A stretch of DNA of 17,555 nt from ARS21 sp964615505 (GTDB taxonomy: Archaea; Nanobdellota; Nanobdellia; UBA10117; ARS21). A program made the translations under genes and the position numbers. Shown one piece after another: positions 12,915-17,555 of the stretch. Position 1 is the stretch's first letter; each line of letters starts with the position of its first letter. The notes beneath the pieces are model-generated. The model made no database searches, had not been told where the DNA came from, and was given only the letters and a program-made list of their open reading frames with translations. The stretch lies in the NCBI GenBank assembly GCA_964615505.1, contig CAZTOR010000005.1, forward strand, positions 1-17,555, in the 5' to 3' direction.

Positions 12915-14216
12915 ATGAAAAACAAGAAAACAAAAAATAGAACAAATAGAAATAGATCGATTACGATCGAATGTAACGGCGGCTTCAGAGAAGTCGGTAA
13001 CAACGCAGTAATTCTAGACAACGGTGAAGACCGTGTTTCAATGGAATTTGGTTTTAATGTTTCTGATGGAATCGGACCATTAATTCCCAAGAAACCTGTT
13101 GATGGAGTTGTAATCTGTCACGGACACTTAGATCACTGCGGTTCAGTTCCGGAATTATGGAATTCACAAAAAAAGAAACCAAAAATCTTTGGTACAAAAG
13201 CAACTAAAGACTTAGCAGAATTAGTTCTTTATGATAGTGTTAAGGTTGGAAAATTGAAGGATAAACCTAGAAATTTTAGTAAAAATGATATAAAAAATGT
13301 TCTTAACACTTGGAACATAGTAACTTACAAAAAACCGTTTAAAATCGGAAAAACCAAAATCACATTTTATGATGCTGGACACATTCCAGGTTCTGCAATG
13401 GCACTAATCGAAATGTCTGGTAAAAAAATATTATACACTAGTGATTTTAAAATTGAAGACACTCAATTAGTTCAAGGTGCAGATTATTCCAAATTAAAAA
13501 ACATAGACTTACTAGTAATGGAAACAACTTATAGTTCTCGTTCTTTAGACAAGAGAACTAAAATTGAAAAGGCGTTTGCAGACCAAGTCAAAAAGACTGT
13601 AAAGGGTGGAGGAGTTGCATTGATTCCTTCTTTTGCAATTAGAGCACCCGAATTATTAATGATTTTGGAAAGATATGGTGCAAATTTTCCAATCTATGTT
13701 GATGGAATGGGTCGGGCTGCAACAGACATTTCCTTGAAGAATCCAAAATTTATTCGAAACTCTCTACAATTAAAGAATGCTATGAAAAAGGCAATCTTGA
13801 TTAAAACTCAAGAGCAGAGAAGAAAGGCTGCAACAAAACCATGCGCAATAATTACTACTGGTGGTTCAATGGACGGTGGACCAATCGCACACTACATTAA
13901 ACACGTTTATACTGATCCTAAATCTGCATTAATCACTGCAGGTTACCAAATCCCTGGAACAGCAGGTAGATATTTAGCAGACACTGGAAGATATGTTAAT
14001 GAAGAAGTTGACTTGAAAGTTAAATGTCCAATGTACAACTTTGAATTGAGTTCTCACGCAGGACGAGACGAATTACTTAAATTGGTTAAAGATTTACGAC
14101 CAAAAAAAGTTCTTTGTATCCATGGGGCACACTGTCAAAGATTCGCAATGGAATTAAGAAGTCAATTATCGCTTGATGCAACTGCACCAAAACAAGGCGA
14201 AACGTTAGAATTCTAA
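12915..14216 (+). CDS. Beta-CASP metallo-beta-lactamase ribonuclease (aCPSF2-like)
   Basis: This zinc-dependent RNase is of the CPSF73-like class. The 433-residue protein starts with a basic tail, then GGFREVGNN (22-30). Motif 2 is HGHLDH (69-74), motif 3 His156 in AGHIPGS, motif 4 Asp177 in TSDF. The beta-CASP motifs are Glu203 in METTYS, His381 in SSHAGRDEL and His403 in HGAH. GYQIPGTAGRYL (343-354) is typical. It lacks the N-terminal KH domains of aCPSF1 (about 630 residues), so aCPSF2-like fits best; members of that group may act as endo- or exonuclease. It follows rps2 and DUF192 in the operon, placing it beside the exosome. Its last codons lie in a palindrome shared with rnp3. Confidence 0.93.
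   Translation: MKNKKTKNRTNRNRSITIECNGGFREVGNNAVILDNGEDRVSMEFGFNVSDGIGPLIPKKPVDGVVICHGHLDHCGSVPELWNSQKKKPKIFGTKATKDLAELVLYDSVKVGKLKDKPRNFSKNDIKNVLNTWNIVTYKKPFKIGKTKITFYDAGHIPGSAMALIEMSGKKILYTSDFKIEDTQLVQGADYSKLKNIDLLVMETTYSSRSLDKRTKIEKAFADQVKKTVKGGGVALIPSFAIRAPELLMILERYGANFPIYVDGMGRAATDISLKNPKFIRNSLQLKNAMKKAILIKTQEQRRKAATKPCAIITTGGSMDGGPIAHYIKHVYTDPKSALITAGYQIPGTAGRYLADTGRYVNEEVDLKVKCPMYNFELSSHAGRDELLKLVKDLRPKKVLCIHGAHCQRFAMELRSQLSLDATAPKQGETLEF
14205..14216. other. 12-bp palindrome shared by two convergent stop regions
   Basis: TTAGAATTCTAA reads identically on both strands and in frame gives Leu-Glu-Phe-stop for both the beta-CASP nuclease (plus) and Rpp30 (minus). Confidence 0.95.
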
Positions 14217-14795
14217 AATTCTGACACCTTTCGGTAGGTTTGATTTTTCTTCAAACTTTGACAATTTCTTAATTCCTAAAAGTCTTCCTAATGCTTCTAA
14301 ATTATCTTCGAGTCTAGTTCCATAAGTATCTTCGGCAAAAGTAGCAATTCCCGTTTTGCATCGATATTTATTCAAAAACTTAGTATTCTGTAAAATTCGG
14401 CCAATCAATTTTCCTTGATTTTTAGAATTCAGTAAATATTTGAAATTCAAAATGTAAACTTTACCATTATCTTTTATCATCTTTGCAATGACTTGGTTCA
14501 TATTTGACCTCCGATAATGAGTATGTTCTCTGCCTCTGTCAGTTTCAATTCCAGTAACTCCGTAAACTTTCTTGTGTTCAATCAATTTCCTCAAAATCTT
14601 TTCTTCACTTGACTTTCCTATAACAACGCAATCAAACTTTTTCAATTCATTAAAATCAACTGATTTCGGTTCATATAAAACTCCTATCTCTAACGTAGTG
14701 TTTCCCTTAATTTTATTATATTCCTCTGGACGAACTAAATAGATATAGTCTCCTCTAATACTCTTCGTCCTACCATTGTACATCAGGAAATCCAT
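14205..14795 (-). CDS. rnp3: RNase P protein component 3 (Rpp30)
   Basis: Rpp30 is a TIM-barrel protein that pairs with Pop5 in archaeal RNase P. The 196-residue protein shows the family pattern: an early DCVVIGKSSEEKILRKLIEH strand-helix, GIETDRGREHTHYRRSNMNQVIAKM (about residues 81-105, with the conserved YRRS/xN and VxAKM features), then VYILNFKYLL and a Thr/Gly-rich segment. The N-terminus is short compared with some members. The ATG at 14795 is exactly 25.5 bp from the shared TATA box. It converges on the beta-CASP gene with a 12-bp palindromic overlap that gives both proteins the ending LEF. In many archaea rnp3 is next to rpl15e and pop5; here it is separated from both. Confidence 0.85.
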   Translation of the reverse strand: MDFLMYNGRTKSIRGDYIYLVRPEEYNKIKGNTTLEIGVLYEPKSVDFNELKKFDCVVIGKSSEEKILRKLIEHKKVYGVTGIETDRGREHTHYRRSNMNQVIAKMIKDNGKVYILNFKYLLNSKNQGKLIGRILQNTKFLNKYRCKTGIATFAEDTYGTRLEDNLEALGRLLGIKKLSKFEEKSNLPKGVRILEF

Positions 14796-14815
14796 ACTTT
14801 ACCTTAAATCCGATT

Positions 14816-14828
14816 ATTTATATATTTA
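14816..14828. promoter_or_regulatory. Shared bidirectional TATA element
   Basis: The A/T core around TTTATATA (14817-14824) is centred at 14820.5, the exact midpoint between the Rpp30 ATG (14795, minus) and the Cys-rich protein ATG (14846, plus). It is 25.5 bp from each, so one box could serve two leaderless genes. Confidence 0.6.
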
Positions 14829-14845
14829 GAGATTATACAATTTTT

Positions 14846-15160
14846 ATGGTAAAAAAGAAAGATAAAAAGAAAGAGCCGTTTTTTATAGGACTTTTTGACT
14901 TAGTTGATTTAGCAATTAATTTTTTACCTGGCAAAGCTTTGACCGCCTTACTATTGGTGGGTGTGGTTTCTGGAACAGTTGCGTATAGTGCCGGAATTGA
15001 ATCTGTAGAAATTTCGGTTCCCGATTGTCCTGAACAAATAACTTGCCCAGAAGCTCCACCTTGCCCAGTATGTGAAGACTGTAAAGATTTAGATGAATAT
15101 ACTGATGAAGAATTAATTGATGCTTTGAAACCAAGATGGATATGTTATCAAAATGATTAG
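14846..15160 (+). CDS. Membrane-anchored Cys-rich protein, unknown
   Basis: I do not recognise a family for this 104-residue protein. A very basic N-terminus (VKKKDKKKE) is followed by a possible amphipathic segment (11-26) and one transmembrane helix (about 30-50). After it comes a short Pro/Cys-rich stretch with Cys at 61, 67, 73, 76 and 79, plus Cys100 near the end. The basic residues before the helix predict that the Cys-rich part faces outside, where it could bind metal or form disulfides. The acidic DLDEYTDEELIDALKPRW tail is helical. It is expressed divergently from rnp3 and convergent with the minus-strand accessory operon. It probably does not belong to the RNase P machinery. Confidence 0.7.
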   Translation: MVKKKDKKKEPFFIGLFDLVDLAINFLPGKALTALLLVGVVSGTVAYSAGIESVEISVPDCPEQITCPEAPPCPVCEDCKDLDEYTDEELIDALKPRWICYQND

Positions 15161-15167
15161 AAATTAT

Positions 15168-15275
15168 TTATTTTTCATCTTCAGAAGTTAATCCTAAAAT
15201 TATCTTCGCAGATTCTCGAGTCATTCCTTTGTCCATGAATTCTTTGATTTTCTTTTCATTTTCGACTGTGCTCAT
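15168..15275 (-). CDS. 35-aa micro-ORF at the end of the accessory operon
   Basis: This small gene begins one base after the stop of the ART-like gene (TAA-A-ATG). It encodes a helical peptide containing EKKIKEFMDKGMTRESAKII, followed by LGLTSEDEK. The helix-GMTRESA-helix pattern loosely resembles a UBA-like or three-helix element, but it is too short to assign. Its close spacing supports translation as the last gene of the operon; conservation would be needed to be sure. Confidence 0.5.
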   Translation of the reverse strand: MSTVENEKKIKEFMDKGMTRESAKIILGLTSEDEK

Positions 15276-15276
15276 T

Positions 15277-15732
15277 TTAAAAATTACCTCGTCCGTGTTT
15301 AGTCTCATGTTCTTTTGAATATTCGGCAATCCACTTTATTGTTATCTTTTCTACTGAAACATATTCTATTTCTGATCCGAAATAAATTAATTCCCTTTTA
15401 GGATTTGGATTATCTTTAAAATTAGAAAGATCTAAATTTGATACATCAACTTTGTAAATATAACCTGTTGAAGTTCCAGAAAATCTTGAAGTATTGGGAA
15501 CATTATGTTTAATATGAACCTGTTTAAGAGGTTTTTGGAGTTCAGAATCAGCTAATTTCCATTCATCATAATCTGTATTGAAAGACGGATTTCGGGTTTT
15601 TGCAAATTCATTAAATTCATTAACTACGAAAATTGATGCAATTCCTTTCAACGGAGATAAAAATAATCCTCTACTTCCCGAAGATAATTTTGATAATTTA
15701 TGTGGTGAGCCATGATACATATATTGAATCAT
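15277..15732 (-). CDS. Possible ADP-ribosyltransferase-fold protein
   Basis: This 151-residue protein starts with YMYHGSPHKLSKLSSG, followed by RGLFLSPLKGIASIF. A small family of ART-like proteins shares this YHGS...L(F/Y)xSP...A layout, as do RNA 2'-phosphotransferase relatives. Later, STGYIYKVDVSNLDL (about 88-102) and RELIYFGSEIEYVSVEKITI (about 113-132) fit the strand pair with a conserved Glu that ends such domains. No DNA-binding or secretion signal is visible. The start may instead be the Met five codons in. It overlaps the 87-aa gene by ATGA and is followed at once by a micro-ORF. Activity and target are unknown; the fold call is tentative. Confidence 0.5.
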   Translation of the reverse strand: MIQYMYHGSPHKLSKLSSGSRGLFLSPLKGIASIFVVNEFNEFAKTRNPSFNTDYDEWKLADSELQKPLKQVHIKHNVPNTSRFSGTSTGYIYKVDVSNLDLSNFKDNPNPKRELIYFGSEIEYVSVEKITIKWIAEYSKEHETKHGRGNF

Positions 15733-15992
15733 CTTTCGTGTAGTCCCCCTTCGAAATAAGTTATGACGTGATCTAGCGTTTCTCGTTCACCTTGCGGATC
15801 AAAATATTGTGTGTTGATTCCGATTCGTTTAATGTTATTCCATCTATCATTTTGATATATTTCTGCAGCAATATTTCCTTCACAAAGTATTGCATCTGGA
15901 TTTCCTCGAAGAAAATAAAATCTCCCTCGATTAGAATAAACATGGATATCTCCTTCTTTAGGAGTTTCAGGTCGAGATTCATATACCTTCAT
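15729..15992 (-). CDS. Hypothetical protein, 87 aa
   Basis: I do not recognise this protein. It is short, soluble and probably beta-rich, with many Tyr, Asp, Arg and Gly residues and a single Cys in DAILCEGNIAAEIYQ. It is joined to its neighbours by ATGA overlaps at both ends: the FKBP gene upstream (15989-15992) and the ART-like gene downstream (15729-15732). Its frame is therefore well supported. A partner role with the ART-like protein, for example as an immunity or regulatory protein, is possible from gene order alone. Confidence 0.6.
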   Translation of the reverse strand: MKVYESRPETPKEGDIHVYSNRGRFYFLRGNPDAILCEGNIAAEIYQNDRWNNIKRIGINTQYFDPQGERETLDHVITYFEGGLHER

Positions 15993-16318
15993 TTAATTTC
16001 TCTCAAAATGATTTTGAAGGTTAAGTCTTTTCCTGCCAAAGGTCCTTGCGTATAAGCATCGTTTCCAGTAAGAACTACTGTCTTTTCTTCTCCGACTTTC
16101 ATTCCGGTAACGGCTTTGTCGAAACCTGGAATCACATCGCCGTTTCCAAGAGTAAATTCAAATACTCCTCTTCCTTCAGATGTATCAATTTGTTTGCCGT
16201 CAGCAGTTAACCAATAATCAACTGCAACAGTATCGCCTTGTTTTGCCATGGAAGAATTTAGAAGAGTAACTAATAAAAAAGCTACTAAAATCATTAAAAT
16301 TAATTTTTTGATTTTCAT
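15989..16318 (-). CDS. Exported FKBP-type peptidyl-prolyl isomerase
   Basis: The protein is 109 residues. Residues 1-25 form a signal peptide or N-terminal anchor (KIKK, then a Leu/Val/Ile core ending NSSMA). The rest is a compact FKBP domain: KQGDTVAVDYWLTADGKQID (26-45), FEFTLGNGDVIPGFDKAV, GMKVGEEKTVVL, a shortened AYxxG-like loop (NDAYTQGPLAGKD) and LTFKIILREI. There is no SlyD-type insert. It probably helps fold exported proteins at the cell surface by turning Xaa-Pro bonds. It is the second gene of the operon, coupled by ATGA at both ends. Its presence within genes of unknown function suggests that one of them has an exported or envelope-related context. Confidence 0.88.
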   Translation of the reverse strand: MKIKKLILMILVAFLLVTLLNSSMAKQGDTVAVDYWLTADGKQIDTSEGRGVFEFTLGNGDVIPGFDKAVTGMKVGEEKTVVLTGNDAYTQGPLAGKDLTFKIILREIK

Positions 16319-17067
16319 GGATCTATTAATGTTCTTTCATATAAAAGCCTTGATTTTAAATCTTTGAATCTATATTTTGACGTTACTAATGAATCCATTG
16401 CGTTATAAATTTCATCACCTTCAGCAATAATAATTAAATCTAATTCTTTACTTAAGCCATCCTCCTTATCTAAAATAAATTCTAAATTTCCGCTTGCATT
16501 AGGAATATTGACGCTACCATTAATATTAACTCGTGGAAAAATCTGAGCTGTTGGAATTAATTCCCCGATAATTTGAGCCATATATTCTTCCGGAATTATG
16601 CCGTTTGTAGCTACATTTAGTTTGCGATTTAATCTAGTAGATCTTCTCTTTTTTCTTCTAAGCCTTTGAATATACCAATTTCTAAAGCGTATAGGTGAAA
16701 CTATCTCAGGAGTTAGAGTTGAATAAATTTCAGAATGATGTGATTCCTTTTTTATAGAAGATAATATTCGCGCTAAACGTCTTGCTTCAAAATTTTTTGA
16801 AGTTAAAATAAAATCTAATTCATCTATTTCGGGCATATTCAAATCACTTATATGATATTTTTTTTCGAATCCAATTGCACCTGAACGGATATTTGGATCA
16901 GCAATATCTCTAGAAAGTAAATAATTTTGAAGAGTATTGGAGCGTTCTACTGTTTTTTGTAATAATGATTCTCCGATACTTCCCGTTTGAACTTCAAGAC
17001 AAAGAAAATGTTGATCTTGTTTTAGAGCGTTGTCAAAGGAGGCCGTTAGTTGCCTTGAAAAAGCCAT
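16315..17067 (-). CDS. Hypothetical protein, 250 aa, first gene of the accessory operon
   Basis: I do not recognise a family. The protein has no signal peptide or membrane segment. The N-terminal half is helical and charged. A strongly basic block, RFRNWYIQRLRRKKRR with following STRLNRKLN (about 127-151), could bind nucleic acid. The C-terminal third alternates hydrophobic strands with acids (GNLEFILDKEDG, ELDLIIIAEGDE). This vaguely recalls a nuclease-like core, but no full motif can be traced. The ATG at 17067 fits a TATA box at 17091-17097. It leads the operon and overlaps the FKBP gene by ATGA at 16315-16318. The gene is real by context; the function is unknown. Confidence 0.65.
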   Translation of the reverse strand: MAFSRQLTASFDNALKQDQHFLCLEVQTGSIGESLLQKTVERSNTLQNYLLSRDIADPNIRSGAIGFEKKYHISDLNMPEIDELDFILTSKNFEARRLARILSSIKKESHHSEIYSTLTPEIVSPIRFRNWYIQRLRRKKRRSTRLNRKLNVATNGIIPEEYMAQIIGELIPTAQIFPRVNINGSVNIPNASGNLEFILDKEDGLSKELDLIIIAEGDEIYNAMDSLVTSKYRFKDLKSRLLYERTLIDP

Positions 17068-17090
17068 TACTTAGAATTTAGTTCTAGTAG

Positions 17091-17097
17091 TTATAAA
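17091..17097 (-). promoter_or_regulatory. TATA box of the accessory operon
   Basis: Minus-strand TTTATAA within a longer A/T run is centred about 27 bp before the ATG at 17067. It lies in the gap after the rpl15e stop, so the operon has its own promoter rather than depending only on rpl15e read-through. Confidence 0.55.
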
Positions 17098-17122
17098 TAA
17101 ATATATTCTGTATAAAATAAGA

Positions 17123-17555
17123 CTACCTAACTAATCCTCTGGATTTCTTTCCAGATGAAGTTAATCCTCGAGAAACTCTGTTCTTTTTTGTAGCTATCCA
17201 AGATAGAGTTCTATCTGACTTTATCGATGGGTGATCTCGATCAACCATAATAACTTCATACCATACTCTCTTACCATCTTCACCGACCCAATAAGAATTG
17301 AGTACTTCAGCGTTTGGATATTTTCTTGAAGCTCTCATCTCGATTATTGATTGTTTGCTCTTTGAAGGTGTTCCTCTTCGATAGTATCGTTTTGGTCTTC
17401 GCCCACCAGTAAATTTAGGTCGCTTAGTTGTCCCTTTTGGAACACTTCCTCTAATTATGAAAATACCTTGTTTTGCTTTATAACCAAGAGCTCTAGCTCG
17501 GTCTAATCTAGTTGGTTTTTCAATTCTTTCAAAAGCAGGTCTACCTCTAAGTTCT
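17123..17555 (-). CDS. rpl15e: Ribosomal protein L15e (eL15), N-terminus outside the window
   Basis: This large-subunit protein is read from beyond the window end, leaving 143 visible residues. The visible part opens ELRGRPAFERIEKPTRLDRA and continues RALGYKAKQGIFIIRGSVPKG, then FTGGRRPKRYYRRGTPSKSK. It ends with the highly conserved RKYPNAEVLNSYWVGEDG, WYEVIMVDRDHPSI and a basic tail. No start codon is visible; the Met at 17338 is internal. L15e is usually next to rnp3 in archaea, but here a 2.3-kb block of accessory genes separates them. Confidence 0.96.
   Translation of the reverse strand, partial: ELRGRPAFERIEKPTRLDRARALGYKAKQGIFIIRGSVPKGTTKRPKFTGGRRPKRYYRRGTPSKSKQSIIEMRASRKYPNAEVLNSYWVGEDGKRVWYEVIMVDRDHPSIKSDRTLSWIATKKNRVSRGLTSSGKKSRGLVR

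Noticed and set aside
15792..16055. Plus-strand open frame of 87 codons
   Set aside because: It lies antisense to the FKBP and 87-aa genes, whose frames are supported by ATGA overlaps, and it has no recognisable content.
17123..17338. A stand-alone 71-aa protein ending at 17123
   Set aside because: The frame continues open to the window end and matches L15e throughout, so the Met at 17338 is internal.

Overview
This window comes from an archaeon. It encodes archaeal or eukaryotic-type informational proteins: eL8 (L7Ae), eS28, eL24, eL15, RNA polymerase subunit K, the exosome subunits Rrp4, Rrp41 and Rrp42, SBDS, the proteasome alpha subunit, and the RNase P proteins Pop5 and Rpp30. The sequence is AT-rich and genes are packed with start/stop overlaps. 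Most transcription units have a TATA-like box centred about 25 bp upstream of the start codon, which predicts leaderless mRNAs. Small proteins, a shortened GluRS and the compact layout suggest a DPANN-type lineage (Woesearchaeota, Pacearchaeota or relatives). That placement is an inference; no rRNA gene is present to settle it.

Layout. (1) 40-3383, plus strand: inorganic pyrophosphatase, then a three-gene MacB/LolCDE-like ABC cassette (ATPase, signal-peptide S-layer-type protein, FtsX-like permease). (2) 3382-3906, minus strand: two tiny DUF378-like membrane proteins, each with its own TATA box. Each is followed by a nearly identical 56-bp 3' element that can fold into a terminator and a competing helix. 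(3) 3996-6242, plus strand: TyrRS and a GluRS that stops before the anticodon-binding beta-barrel. (4) 6239-6661, minus strand: an unrecognised helical protein. (5) 6751-14216, plus strand: the informational core, L7Ae-S28e-L24e, then Pop5-PsmA-SBDS-Rrp4-Rrp41-Rrp42-RpoK-S2-DUF192-beta-CASP nuclease. (6) 14205-14795, minus strand: Rpp30. (7) 14796-17122: an accessory island with a membrane-anchored Cys-rich protein (plus strand) and a tightly coupled five-gene minus-strand operon (unknown 250 aa, exported FKBP, unknown 87 aa, ART-like 151 aa, 35-aa micro-ORF). (8) 17123-17555, minus strand: the C-terminal part of ribosomal protein L15e, cut by the window edge.

The core links ribosome (L7Ae, S28e, L24e, S2, L15e), ribosome maturation (SBDS), RNA 3' processing and decay (exosome, beta-CASP), tRNA 5' maturation (Pop5, Rpp30 and probably L7Ae), transcription (RpoK) and protein turnover (PsmA). 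It is a rearranged form of the classic archaeal exosome superoperon. L15e and Rpp30, often adjacent to that cluster, are still close together here but are separated by the accessory island.

No tRNA or rRNA gene, CRISPR array, insertion sequence or replication origin was recognised. There is no gene-free stretch longer than about 120 bp.
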